64,000 nt of DNA from Diphasiastrum complanatum (GCA_029204225.1 CM055102.1:29795632-29859631); one strand, 5' to 3'; numbered from the stretch's first letter, positions 50,701 to 58,779 are shown. Numbers and translations are program-made. Notes: generated by a model not told the origin, from the sequence alone.

Positions 50701-53700
50701 TACTGGAGTGTGGCTGTGATTGTTGCCACCTTTGTGTCGCGGATGGTGATCTCGGCTTCATGTTTCGCCTTTTGGTCCATTGCCAGTTGGATAATTTGTG
50801 CAGAAAGGCCCTTGTAGTAGGCGGCCCTCTTGTGTTGCAGCTTTTGACTTGCATGTGTGTCTTCTTCAGCTTCGCTCCTTACTTGCTCCAACAATGCACT
50901 AAATGACTCAACTTGGTTGTGATCAAACAAATACATTTGAAATGTGCTGTATGCTCTAGGTCCAATTAAGAATATACAACCAATAAGTGCAATAAATGTC
51001 CAAATTATCTTGTTCAAATTCATTGATGCAAAATGTTTTGTCAAAGGAAAAATTCATGATTTGAAAGTTTTGGTTGAAGAAGTAAGAGGATGATACAGGC
51101 ACTATGGTACTAATGGAGATGCTCATGCTTTAACTTGCAAAGACAATTGTTGAAGTGAATTGTGGCATAAGAGGTTTCGTCAATTAGACTATCAAAGTCT
51201 GTTAATCATAAAGAAATTAAATATATGGTATCCTGTTTACCCTCCATGCATCAGTTCCCGTAGGTTAAAAGAGCACAGGGGCAACTTGTCATTGATGATA
51301 AAATGTTAGAAATGACACATTTTTCATGAATGCAAAGTAAAAGAGAACTACTACTCAAAGACTCTTAGGAACATCTTGCCCCAAAAATACCTAGTGAGGA
51401 TCTAAGAACGTCGAGCAGGTTAAAAGAGCACAAGGGCAACTTTGCATTTATGCAAAGTAGAAGAGAACAACTACGTAAAGATTCTTAGGATCATCTTCTC
51501 CAAAAATAGTGAGGATTAAGAAGGTCGTAGTAGGTTAAAAGAGCTCAAGGGCAACTTTGCATAGATTTAAATAATTGATCAATCAAATTCATTCACACAT
51601 GGAAGGGAGAAAACACAACAAGAGAGTACTTGAATGAATGAGAGAGAATCTCTTGAAGTACATTGAGGTTGTTCCTCCAAGGAGGAGCTATGTATATATA
51701 GTACAAGTGAGATGCTTTGATATTCATACATAAAATCCTGAAGGCCAACAGCCAAGGGTATTTGGAAAGCCAGTAGTCCACTAGTGAGAATTGAAGAGCC
51801 AATCACCCATGGCCCTGGGAATGAACCACCGTGTAAAAGTTGAAAGTCCTGAAGGTCATTGAAGTCCTTGAAGGTATGAAGGGCATGGGCCCCTAGTAAA
51901 AATTTGCAGGTAGGACTAGGAATTGTGTAAAAATTTTAATAGAGGACCCTTCCAAGTTGGATAGAGATCAAAAACTAGTCATGTCCCCCCACATGAGATT
52001 TATGTGGTTCAAGGGGCCAAATTGAAGTGAATTAGGCCTCCAAGTGACAAAATTGGCATTAATAACAACATGCCCAAAAGAGTGCAGTGTTTTAATATAA
52101 TGGCCCAGATCATGGATTGGTAGTTTGTACAAAATCTCTTTGATAAAAAGCGAAGGACAAGAAAGCATGCCTATCATATGCTTTTCATTTGAGTTCAACA
52201 TACTGGCCTCACGGATAAATTTGTGTTGTTTCTGATATTGCTCAGTGTCATTCTATTTTAGCAAGCTCGCAAAGTTTAAGGTTGTGCGTTAACTCCTTTC
52301 TAAAGTGATGTGGTCGTTGTCTTTTGGATCCAAAAGTCCAATATTGTTTGTTGAATTAAGATTAGAGCAAACACCTTTTGAGTACCGGACCTGTTACAAT
52401 CCTACTTACTGCAAACCTCCGGGTGCCGGTTAACCACAAGAGACCGAACGATTCACGTTCCACCCCGCCGTAGGACCTAATCCGGGTCCACCCACCGTGC
52501 CCTGGCCTGTGACCGCATCAAGCTGGATCCGACCTCCCTCGCAGACGGCGTCCCATACCACCGCCTAGGCTCTCAGCCATCTCCTGCCTCATGCTAGCAA
52601 ACATCTTGGCCATGCACATGCTCTCCATCCACCTCCTCCTAGGTAGATAGAATGGATGGCAAATGAGTCCTCCTCCCCTTGTATACCTCCAAGGAGAGAG
52701 ACTCCAAGCCATGTGCACTCCTGGATCATGACACGTGGCAACCATGCAGGTTCACGAGTCACCGGTCAAGTCTACAGGCCCAGTCATCATCCAGTCTCAA
52801 GTCTAGGTTTGGGACCCAAGGGAGTTGGGTCCCTAACATTCCCTCTTCCTTAAAAAATTCCTTATCTAAGGAAGGAATGCAGGGAATCTCAGTTTAAGGT
52901 CATGTTCCTTTTCCCAAGTATCATCGTCCTCGGAACTTCCTTTCCAACGAACCAAGTACTCAGTTACCTGCCGGTTTCTGAGTCCACGTTGACGTATGTC
53001 AACCATGGCTTGTGGTTCAGTAGGTACAAAGAATGAGAGGTCCTCCAGCTGAATTAAGTCCTCCTGAGGCATCAAGTCATCCTTTCCACCAAGTCGTTCC
53101 TTTAAACGACTAATGTGAAAAACTGGATGTACCTTAACACCTAGAGGAAGTTCCAGTTGGTACGCATTCCGATGGAGTTTCTTTACTATATGGAATGGCC
53201 CTACGTAACGAGGTGACAACTTAGGACATTTTCCAATCCTTTAGTACCTTAAAATCTTTTGGAATTCTAAGATATACCCAATCCCCCTCCTCGTAGACCC
53301 TATGTTGTCGCTTCTGATTAGCGTAAAACTGGGCAATATCCCGACCCATTTTTACGTTTTCGCGAGCAACAAGCAACATTTCTTGCATATCATGCAGGAA
53401 ATCTATTGCTGCCTTAACCTTGAGGCCTTTGAGGCCCACTGAAATGGGAGCCCTAGGCTGGAAACCATACATCAGAGAAAATGGACTAAAACCCGTCGCT
53501 GAGTGCTTTGCGCTGTTATACGCAAATTCATTCATTGGAAGGTACCATTCCCAATTCGACTGTCTTCTGGAAACATATGCCCGTAGCATGTCTTCCATAG
53601 ACTGCTTTGTCCTCTCTGTCTGACCATCCGATTCAGGATGATCTGATGACCCCAAACTCAAAGTGGTCTCTAATTTCTCAAAGGCCGCTTGGCAGAATTT

Positions 53701-56700
53701 GCCAGTGAACTTTGGGTCTCGATCACTAACAATATCATTCGGCAAACCAAACAACCTGAACAACTTTTCCACGAAAAGTTGTGCAAGTTCAGAAGCTTTG
53801 ACAGTTTGCTTGGTTGGTATGAACTGCACCATAGTAGTTAACCTGTCAACTATCACCCAAATGGCATCATTTTGCTTCCCCGTCCGAGGTAGCCCAACCA
53901 CAAAGTCCATGGAAATACTTTCCCACTTTCTTTCGGGAATTCCCAAGGGCATTAACAAACCAGCTGCCTTAAGTCTTTCAGCTTTGTTAACTTGGCATTG
54001 CGCACACCTGCGAGCATATGCATCCACTTGACTTTTTAAATTTGGCCAATAAAAGTTCCTTTTTACTAAGTCAAGTGTCCTTTGAGCGCCAGGGTGCCCT
54101 GCACACGGGCTGTCATGACATTCATGTAGGATTTGGGCCCTTATGTCATCATTTTCTGGCACACAAACTTTTCCATTCCGGAAAAGTAACCCATTCCTAA
54201 TGGAATAGTCTCTTTGTATCTTGTCCTGAGGAGAAATCTTCGAATCCTGCATTCCAAGCTCATCACTAGATCTAGAAGAACCTGCCAGGACGTCTAGCCA
54301 AATACAACCGAAGTACCTATCGGTCTTACACAAATCTCTTAAGGACAGATACAACTAAGATTGGATCTCAGAAAAGCTTAACTGATTACCCTCTCCAATC
54401 CGGCTTAAGGCATCCGCGACACTATTAGAAGTACTCTTCCGGTACTCAATGTCATAATGAAATTCTTGGAGCATCTCTGACCATCTGGCCTTACGACCCC
54501 TAAGGTCGACCGCATCGTTAATATACTTTAACGCTTGATGGTCAGTAACTATACTAAACTGGGAGCCATACAAATAATGTCTCCAAACTTTCAGGGCATG
54601 AATAACAGCAAAAAGTTCCTTGTCATAGGTGGAATACCGCGACTGCGCCTATAGCATAGTCACTGGCATCCGTTTCAAGTACATACGGCTTGTTAGGATC
54701 CACTATGTGTAAAATAGGCACTGTAGTTACACAATATTTGAGGTTCTCCAAACTCTGATTCAACTCTTCAGTCTAGGTAAGCGGAGGACTGAACTTACTG
54801 TGCCGGCTAACTCTTTTAGCCCCTCTGAGGACATTCGTCAAGGCCAATGCAATTAATGCATAGTTCAAAATGAATCCATGAAAAAACCCCGTAAAGCCCA
54901 AAAAGGACTTAACCTCCCAGATGGTTTTAGGGATAGGCCATTCACGTACTTGTCGGACTTTATTTGGGTCATTTGGACTCCTTGGCAAAAAGCTTCTCTT
55001 GTCTAAGTAACTTTAAGACAGTCCTGAGATGCTCCTCATGCTCCTCCAAGGTCTTACTATAGATGAGAATATCATCTAAGTAGACTACAAAAAACAGATG
55101 CATGGAAGAGGCATGCCTCCCTCTCCATGCTATCTTATTACCTGCCAAGTGGCCTTGCCTTGCCACCTAGCCTCCACCTAAGCCTTCTGGCCAACTCCTA
55201 GCAATCTGCCAGGTGGCCTACAGCCCCCCCCCTTCCACTTTTCCTTAATTTACTTCAGATTGTCCATCTCTGGAAAACAGGGACAGATCTGGAGAAAACG
55301 TGTTATATGTGTAGGGAGGGTCCCGATTTCTGCAACCAAGGATCAGAGAAGGAGTGGAATAAGGAAAACGCTGCCATTTGACACCTGTCCGGGCCCAGAT
55401 AGTGCCACGTGGCAGTTTTTTACCATCTTTTCTGGTCAGACAGCGATCAATTCTGTTAAGTTTATTCAACGCTGAGGAGAGCCCATTGCGACCAGATTCG
55501 TACCTGAATCTGAGCGGATCATGTGTAAGAAGGGCTGCCACCTGTCCTTTCCTGGACAGTGCCACGTGGCAGGTCCTCCTCAGAGCCCCAACTTTTTTTT
55601 TTAAAACCTTTACTTCAATTTTTGCAAAAAAAACAGCGGAAAGAAGAACACAAAAGGATGCATAAAAATGCATTTTAAGCCCGTTTTGAAATCCGTCAAA
55701 GGCACCGAAACTTACAAGAGAAACTTTACGGATCAACGCACCTGCTTTCAGCATGCTGTGGCTCTGATACCATATGTTACAATTCTACTTACTACAAACC
55801 TCCAGGTGCCGGTTAACCACAAGAGATCGAACGATTCATGTTCCACCCCGCCGTAGTACCTAATCCGGGTCCACCCACCATGCCCTGGCCTGTGACCGTA
55901 TCAAGCTGGATCCGACCTCCCTCGCAGACGGCGTCCCATACCACCGCCTAGGCTCTCAGCCATCTCCTGCCTCATGCTAGCAAACATCCTGGCTGTGCAC
56001 ACGCTCTCCATCCACCTCCTCCTAGGTAGATAGAATGGATGGCAAATGAGTCCTCCTCCCCTTGTATACCTCCAAGGAGAGAGACTCCAAGCCATGTGCA
56101 CTCCTGGATCATGACACGTGGCAACCATGCAGGTTCACGAGTCACCGGTCAAGTCTACAGGCCCAATCATCGTCCAGTCTCAAGTCTAGGTTTGGGACCC
56201 AAGGGAGTTGGGTCCCTAACAGGACCCCATTTCTTATTGCTTTGCTTTGTCAATGTTGTGGGTAGTCCAGATTTTGTGGTGTGTAGGCTAGGGAAAGAAA
56301 ATGTTCTAATCCCTGAGTTGTGCCCACAATGCTCTACGAAAATGTTCCTTGTAGTATTCACCCAGTAACATTCACAATCTAGGGAATCCCTTGTATATCG
56401 ATGAGATAATTGGACACTTTGTAAATTAGCTAGACTGTCAAAAAAGATTTTCAAATTAATGTGGACAATGAATGAATGAAATTATAAATGCCTCAAACAT
56501 CTTCATTCTATAAGCGCATGATACTGTACCATGAGTGAACTTGTTATAGTTATTGATCTTGAGGGTTGCTTGCTTGAATAGGATGGCTTATAAGCTTTAG
56601 TTGATGTGTAATTATTTTCAGGGAAGTTAGAGCATCAAGCTTGGATCAGAGCCTACGCAAGCTTGGAGTAGAAAAGCTTACGAAGGAGGATGTGCAGAAG

Positions 56701-57367
56701 ATGCAATGGGAAGTTCTTGAGGGGAAGATTGGGAACTGGATTCAATTTATGCGCATCTCTGTAAGAACAAGTCAGAGTCACACGAGCCATGCTTAAGTTA
56801 GTCATTTGGATTTGCTTAACTAAGCTGTTTTCTTTGCGCCATCATGCTTTTCTTAACATTTGACTATAGCATCAGCTGTTGCCGTCTGATTTAAAATGTT
56901 TGTTTGTTGACTGTAACAGGGTCTAGTACTTTAGGTTTAATGTAAGCCCATCTATTTCCAAGAAAGGAAAGATATCTTGTCTTGCTGGTTTTACAAAATG
57001 TACATGGTCAGCTAACTTGAATTTTGACGATCATTGCTCAAATCTGTGAGGCATGATATATCATCTCTTAACAGTATGTTTGTGGTCTTTGCAATGCCCG
57101 TGGTTTCTCTTTTCCATGATAATCTCTTAGTTGACTGCCATAACATGTTTCCAGGTTAAAATGCTGTTCTCTGCCGAGCGGAAACTCTGTGATCAAATAT
57201 TCAACCGGCTGGATCCACATAGAGAAAAATGCTTTGCAGAACTCTCTGAGAATGGCTTTAGCATGCTTCTGGGATCAGGCGAAGCAATAGTAAAAAGCAA
57301 AAAGTCTCCAGAAAAACTTTTTGTATTGCTCGATATGTACGAAACAATTCATGATTTGATACCCGAG
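30131..57367 (+). CDS. EXO70A: EXO70A exocyst subunit, N-terminal 6 coding exons
   Basis: EXO70 is one of eight exocyst subunits; it binds PI(4,5)P2 and tethers secretory vesicles to the plasma membrane in polarised growth and wall deposition. Coding exons: 30131-30301, 38881-38976, 41701-41906, 42593-42868, 56622-56760, 57155-57367 (1101 nt, 367 codons, phase kept throughout, all introns GT-AG). The sequence follows plant EXO70A1: a Leu-rich coiled N-terminus ([17 protein letters not shown]), [68 protein letters not shown], and [17 protein letters not shown]. Arabidopsis EXO70A1 has about 638 residues, so about 57% is here and the C-terminal membrane-binding exons lie beyond the window. Start: first in-frame ATG after an in-frame TAG. 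Apparently functional: no stop or frameshift. Confidence 0.93.
30302..31999. other. intron 1, 5' part, unassigned
   Basis: First part of the 8.58-kb intron 1; no element recognised. Confidence 0.5.
32000..32554 (-). mobile_element. LINE 3' end, antisense copy 1
   Basis: On the minus strand the frame 32225-32554 ends in a LINE ORF2 C-terminal signature ([19 protein letters not shown] then KEERICQLC), as found after the RT in many non-LTR elements. The 3' untranslated part ends at 32000-32052 with ATGCCTTTTGACATGGAAAAG, then ACATTAATAAAGCTTTC and a CT/T-rich tail. The same end occurs at 32709-32830 and 60160-60243. Truncated at its 5' side. Confidence 0.7.
32709..33010 (-). mobile_element. LINE 3' end, antisense copy 2, with (CT)31 tail
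   Basis: The minus strand has the same 3' end as copy 1 (CATCTTATATGTCTTTGGCA, then TGGAAAACACATTAGTAAAG) followed by a (CT)n tail seen as (GA)n at 32709-32771. Upstream non-coding sequence matches copy 1 to about 33000. No coding part remains. Confidence 0.7.
33357..33998 (-). CDS. copia protease/pre-integrase frame
   Basis: 213 codons with the aspartic protease motif [10 protein letters not shown], the [19 protein letters not shown] segment and the WHYRLGHLN zinc-binding start. Fossil. Confidence 0.75.
   Translation of the reverse strand: MDQQANAITESKQNLEVNDEQNAFMVNHVDQHDEWFLDSGATQHMTNHQEWFIDYSAYSVKKFIHLGGNSSHMIAGEDTVRLNFQHGESKLIPKVLYVLNLTINLLSVNRITDLGHKVEFESDSCKILDKSKKVLALEKRKGHLYRLTHCYSTTDRALSSSVSINKKLIWHYRLGHLNHVSSKQTRKPFKSNHEHVSRNLLDIIRGPMQTPLI
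34948..34960 (-). promoter_or_regulatory. copia primer-binding site
   Basis: Minus strand TGGTATCAGAGCA directly follows the LTR end at 34961. Confidence 0.8.
34961..35880 (-). repeat. copia 5' LTR (outer end approximate)
   Basis: The first 190 bases (plus-strand order, TGTTGGGAATTC onward) match 33176-33364. The outer end near 35880 is a guess. It contains a cluster of TTCGACAATTG-like words at 35640-35775. Confidence 0.6.
35881..37079. other. intron 1, unassigned
   Basis: No secure gene or element. Open frames on the minus strand (around 36163-37000) have no convincing domain. Confidence 0.4.
37080..38600 (-). mobile_element. degenerate Ty1/copia 5' end
   Basis: On the minus strand a primer-site-like string CTGTATTAGAGCAAGG (37983-37998; 13 of 16 match TGGTATCAGAGCAAGG) follows a possible LTR end (37999 onward, ending GATCTCAACA). 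Downstream, at about 37080-37270, text such as [16 protein letters not shown] resembles the start of copia gag. Strongly decayed; the outer LTR boundary is unknown. Confidence 0.4.
38739..38795. repeat. (GA)n microsatellite in intron 1
   Basis: About 28 GA repeats, 85 bp before exon 2. Confidence 0.95.
38881..38976 (+). CDS. EXO70A: EXO70A coding exon 2
   Basis: 32 codons, [20 protein letters not shown] to FDVSRQ. Acceptor TTTAAG|GTGCGC, donor CAG|GTAAGA, phase 0 on both sides. It matches the IRTHAIRKAHENID segment of plant EXO70A1. Confidence 0.92.
38977..40244. other. intron 2, 5' part, unassigned
   Basis: No element recognised. Contains a T17 run near 39286 and a short telomere-like string (AAACCCTAAACCCT, near 39400). 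Confidence 0.45.
40245..40990 (+). mobile_element. Ty3/gypsy fossil in intron 2
   Basis: The first ~300 bp (40245-40545) are copy 2 of the repeat at 26348-26660. It then shows gypsy RNase H to integrase text: [13 protein letters not shown] (about 40622-40660), [12 protein letters not shown] (about 40850-40888), and HASPIGGHF (about 40903-40930), the usual zinc-binding HHCC start. Strongly decayed. Confidence 0.6.
40991..41700. other. intron 2, 3' part, unassigned
   Basis: No gene or element recognised; ends in the acceptor GGTTATAG. Confidence 0.45.
41701..41906 (+). CDS. EXO70A: EXO70A coding exon 3
   Basis: 206 nt, [20 protein letters not shown] to [11 protein letters not shown] plus two bases of a Ser codon. 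Donor ACAG|GTTTGC, phase 2. Confidence 0.92.
41907..42592. other. EXO70A intron 3
   Basis: 686 bp; no element recognised. Pyrimidine-rich acceptor CTCTTCTTGCAG. Confidence 0.7.
42593..42868 (+). CDS. EXO70A: EXO70A coding exon 4
   Basis: 276 nt, completing Ser then [13 protein letters not shown] to HHQQCLKIY plus two bases of an Arg codon. The middle (about 45 residues rich in Ser, Gly, Asn and Asp) is the variable disordered loop of plant EXO70A. Donor CG|GTACAC, phase 2. Confidence 0.92.
43359..43366 (+). repeat. 8-bp target duplication of the hAT, left
   Basis: GTCCCCAT, repeated at 47793-47800. An 8-bp duplication is diagnostic of hAT insertion. Confidence 0.85.
43896..45446 (-). CDS. 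hAT transposase exon 3: dimerisation end and long tail
   Basis: Starts with the hAT C-terminal dimerisation motif ([20 protein letters not shown], then [13 protein letters not shown]). It then extends some 460 residues: an acidic block ([14 protein letters not shown]), a single TAG at 44934-44936 in the same frame, then a Pro/Thr/His/Ala-rich disordered region, an Arg-Gly tract ([25 protein letters not shown]) and an acidic end ([13 protein letters not shown]). Most hAT transposases stop soon after the dimerisation domain. The acceptor is TCAATAG|GATTGT at 45446-45447. Confidence 0.8.
45544..45876 (-). CDS. hAT transposase exon 2
   Basis: 111 codons: [31 protein letters not shown], then [22 protein letters not shown]. 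This is the helical segment before the dimerisation domain of plant hATs. Acceptor CAAG|ATGGTGG, donor CAG|GTATTC on the minus strand. Confidence 0.8.
46021..47256 (-). CDS. hAT transposase exon 1: BED finger and DUF659 core
   Basis: From [11 protein letters not shown] at 47256. A BED-type zinc finger ([31 protein letters not shown]) occupies about residues 25-75. After one in-frame TAG (46984-46986) the same frame continues with [20 protein letters not shown] and the DUF659/RNase H-like core: [11 protein letters not shown] (first Asp), [14 protein letters not shown] (second Asp), [16 protein letters not shown]. Near 46165 the frame changes and resumes as [20 protein letters not shown] and [17 protein letters not shown]. 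The exon ends at about 46021. Confidence 0.82.
47801..48589. other. intron 4 stretch, possibly an old copia LTR and leader
   Basis: No gene. It precedes copia gag text, so it may hold a worn LTR, but no ends could be set. Confidence 0.3.
49711..50098. mobile_element. hAT-type MITE, 388 bp
   Basis: Flanked by the 8-bp duplication CCAAATAC (49703-49710 and 50099-50106). The ends are imperfect inverted repeats: CAAAGGCGCACTGCACGTTCC and, inverted, CAATGATGCACCGGAATGCG. Subterminal CCGGAACG/CGTTCCGG words occur near both ends. There is no coding capacity. Ends and duplication length indicate a non-autonomous hAT inserted in the copia fossil. Confidence 0.8.
50700..51044 (-). CDS. unrecognised frame: one membrane helix and coiled coil
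   Basis: 114 codons from ATG at 51044. Residues about 13-28 form a hydrophobic helix ([15 protein letters not shown]), followed by a long charged helical region ([18 protein letters not shown] to [19 protein letters not shown]) with coiled-coil character that appears to go on past the stop as [15 protein letters not shown]. It lies inside a copia fossil in intron 4, antisense to EXO70A. It could be a captured or processed host-gene piece. No family recognised. Confidence 0.35.
   Translation of the reverse strand: MTKHFASMNLNKIIWTFIALIGCIFLIGPRAYSTFQMYLFDHNQVESFSALLEQVRSEAEEDTHASQKLQHKRAAYYKGLSAQIIQLAMDQKAKHEAEITIRDTKVATITATLQ
51251..51570 (+). repeat. short imperfect tandem repeat
   Basis: Three copies of GGTTAAAAGAGCACAAGGGC-type sequence (near 51254, 51418 and 51533), with the intervening AAAGACTCTTAGGAACATCT-type text also repeated. 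Spacing is about 165 and 115 bp. Confidence 0.7.
51571..52386. other. intron 4, unassigned
   Basis: No gene or element securely recognised. Confidence 0.4.
52392..52838 (-). repeat. chromovirus 3' LTR
   Basis: 447 bp; on the minus strand TGTTAGGGACCC ... GTAACA. A G-box ACACGTGGC lies at 52731-52739. Confidence 0.88.
52866..53219 (-). CDS. chromovirus integrase end with chromodomain
   Basis: 117 codons: [20 protein letters not shown] and [15 protein letters not shown] (integrase C-terminal GPY/F-type region), then a chromodomain ([19 protein letters not shown]) that in this lineage guides insertion to chromatin. Fossil. Confidence 0.88.
   Translation of the reverse strand: MSPRYVGPFHIVKKLHRNAYQLELPLGVKVHPVFHISRLKERLGGKDDLMPQEDLIQLEDLSFFVPTEPQAMVDIRQRGLRNRQVTEYLVRWKGSSEDDDTWEKEHDLKLRFPAFLP
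53221..54354 (-). CDS. chromovirus integrase
   Basis: Frame of 377 codons with the H2C2 zinc-binding region ([29 protein letters not shown]), the catalytic core ([50 protein letters not shown]) and [18 protein letters not shown]. Fossil. Confidence 0.88.
   Translation of the reverse strand: MYLSLRDLCKTDRYFGCIWLDVLAGSSRSSDELGMQDSKISPQDKIQRDYSIRNGLLFRNGKVCVPENDDIRAQILHECHDSPCAGHPGAQRTLDLVKRNFYWPNLKSQVDAYARRCAQCQVNKAERLKAAGLLMPLGIPERKWESISMDFVVGLPRTGKQNDAIWVIVDRLTTMVQFIPTKQTVKASELAQLFVEKLFRLFGLPNDIVSDRDPKFTGKFCQAAFEKLETTLSLGSSDHPESDGQTERTKQSMEDMLRAYVSRRQSNWEWYLPMNEFAYNSAKHSATGFSPFSLMYGFQPRAPISVGLKGLKVKAAIDFLHDMQEMLLVARENVKMGRDIAQFYANQKRQHRVYEEGDWVYLRIPKDFKVLKDWKMS
54355..55166 (-). CDS. chromovirus RT and RNase H pieces
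   Basis: Segments include the RT active site [17 protein letters not shown] (about 55060-55110), [15 protein letters not shown] (connection, about 54860-54920) and RNase [39 protein letters not shown] (54400-54560). The pieces lie in separate frames. Fossil. Confidence 0.8.
55167..55759 (-). other. chromovirus leader with G-box palindromes
   Basis: Non-coding between RT pieces and primer site. TGCCACGTGGCA occurs twice (55403-55414 and 55560-55571). Confidence 0.6.
55760..55772 (-). promoter_or_regulatory. chromovirus primer-binding site
   Basis: Minus strand TGGTATCAGAGCC, two bases inside the LTR end; initiator-Met tRNA type. Confidence 0.85.
55775..56221 (-). repeat. chromovirus 5' LTR
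   Basis: 447 bp, partner of 52392-52838; G-box at 56114-56122. Confidence 0.88.
56227..56621. other. intron 4, 3' end
   Basis: No element recognised; ends in acceptor ATTATTTTCAG. Confidence 0.6.
56622..56760 (+). CDS. EXO70A: EXO70A coding exon 5
   Basis: 139 nt: completes Arg, then [20 protein letters not shown] to [10 protein letters not shown]. Donor TCT|GTAAGA, phase 0. It holds one of the best conserved blocks of the family (KEDVQ..QWEVLE.KIGNWI). Confidence 0.93.
56761..57154. other. EXO70A intron 5
   Basis: 394 bp, GT-AG, no insertion recognised. Confidence 0.8.
57155..57367 (+). CDS. EXO70A: EXO70A coding exon 6 (last in window)
   Basis: 71 codons, [19 protein letters not shown] to [12 protein letters not shown]. 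Acceptor TTTCCAG, donor GAG|GTAAGA, phase 0. The family continues here with a block such as IETIFKGKAC, which was not found in the remaining 6.6 kb, so intron 6 extends beyond the window. Confidence 0.92.
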
Positions 57368-57780
57368 GTAAGAAACAGTTCCCACTCTGGAAACTCTTTC
57401 ATGGATTCATCGTCGTTTGGATATTGAAAATTTCATTGAGCTTTTAGGATCATTGCTGTTTCATAAGTGAAATATTTCATATTGCTTACAAAACTGCTTA
57501 ATAAGAAGCAAATTATTTTGCATAATTCATCTTCCTAAAGTAAATGGCATTTTGGATAACTGGTACCGAAAACAATTCTTGAAGTACTCCAGCTTAACAG
57601 AAGGTGCACTATACTTCATTACTACTATTAGTCCTGCATCCTCAATTATTCATTTCTAGAATAGGTGTTTTCTTTGAGCCCCTATATGTTGGTTGGAGCC
57701 CTACAATTTTGTAAGTGCTGCCAAAACTTTAGTATTCTTCTGGAAGCATATCAAATTCTGGCATGCTTGATATCTTGGTT
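57368..57780. other. intron 6, 5' part, unassigned
   Basis: No gene or element recognised. Confidence 0.5.
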
Positions 57781-58260
57781 TACATTTGTGAAGTGATTGT
57801 TTTAGATGCTCCGCGTCCGGACGCGGACACCTCAGGGGTGCGTCCGGGTTTGGACGCGTCCAGCATTTTTGAATTTTTTTTTCAAAAAAAAAAAAAAAAA
57901 AAACAGGCCCCTCCCCTCACTGTCCCACATCCCCAAAACGAAATAAAAACAATTTTCCTCCCCTTACCCCCCCTGGAATTAATTATCAGAGGGTGTCTGG
58001 CACCCACCTGCCCCCTCTTGTTAAAAACAAGGAAAAAGGTGCCTAAAAAAATTTGCAAAACAATTTGCAACAAACCTAACCACTGCCCATGCCTCCCATA
58101 ATTGAGATATTAAGAAAACAACGATGACTAATGAGCAATCCATAAATTATTATGAACCTTCATTGGGAACTAAGCTCCAAAAAAGCAGCAAAGAAAGATC
58201 TGAAAGAGGTTTGGAGTGAAGATGATGGTTTGCATGGCAAACAGATTATAATTTAGGGTT
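57781..58260. mobile_element. possible hAT end with GCGTCC palindromes
   Basis: Starts with an 18-bp perfect palindrome TCCGCGTCCGGACGCGGA (57809-57826) and further GCGTCCG/GGACGCG words to 57865, then an A20-type run and CCCACATCCCCAAAACG-like text. This layout copies the left end of the hAT at 43367 (subterminal palindromic words, A-rich run, CCCATCCCCAAAAACAG). It may be the left end of the damaged hAT whose coding part lies at 60499-62215. Confidence 0.4.
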
Positions 58261-58776
58261 TAGGGTGCATCAGTGACTGTCTCAAAGAAGTGAATGCTCA
58301 CCAGAGGATTTGGGAGAGGTGAACGCTCACCAGAAGAGTGACAAGCTCTCAGGACCACAAGTCTCTGGGGGAAATCAATGCTCACCAGAGGAGTGACAAG
58401 CTCTCAAAACAGGGAACCACAAGACCTACACACTACTATGCCCATTTCGCTAGACCTAATTGCGTTTCGCTCCCTGCGACAGGCCATTTTGACTGAACGA
58501 TACCCGAATCACGCCAGGCACGATCCCTTGGGTTCGTATCGGGATCACGAACCTGTGGACTGTATTCCTGGCATTATACACGAGTTCAAGTGTATGCGAC
58601 ACGTGCGATTTGTTAGGGATTGTTGTTTAGGGTGTTATGTTAACTTTGCCATTTGTTAGGGTGTGAGGTTTAGTGTTTAGGGTTCAATGATTGGACATGA
58701 TGCATATGATATGAGAGACATGAAGATGCACTTGTGTAAAACAATAGCTGCAGCATTTACAGTTTTCATACTACGT

Positions 58777-58779
<3 letters not shown>
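58261..58779. other. unassigned, short direct repeats
   Basis: GCTCACCAGARGAGTGACAA is repeated at about 58327 and 58380, with looser copies around them. No gene recognised. Confidence 0.4.

Larger units (their letters stand above)
48590..51240 (+). mobile_element. Ty1/copia gag-protease fossil with two insertions
   Basis: Plus-strand copia: gag text ([19 protein letters not shown] near 48620; [20 protein letters not shown] near 48980), protease/pre-integrase text (about 49500-49660), and LWHKR..-like pre-integrase text near 51160-51220. It is interrupted by a hAT-type MITE (49711-50098) and by a segment with an antisense frame (about 50345-51060). Broken. Confidence 0.6.
52392..56221 (-). 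mobile_element. Ty3/gypsy chromovirus, both LTRs and target duplication
   Basis: 3.83-kb fossil in EXO70A intron 4, on the minus strand. Flanked by GGACC (52387-52391 and 56222-56226). Parts in element order: 5' LTR, primer site (55760-55772), leader, RT pieces (54773-55166), RNase H (54355-54573), integrase (53221-54354), chromodomain (52866-53219), 3' LTR. It is shorter than a usual chromovirus and has no readable gag; broken. The two LTRs differ at about 14 of 447 positions by eye, so it is of moderate age. Confidence 0.88.

Noticed and set aside
52518-56128. Near-identical frames at 52518-52745 and 55901-56128 as a duplicated small gene
   Set aside because: Both lie inside the two LTRs of the chromovirus and are identical because the LTRs are.
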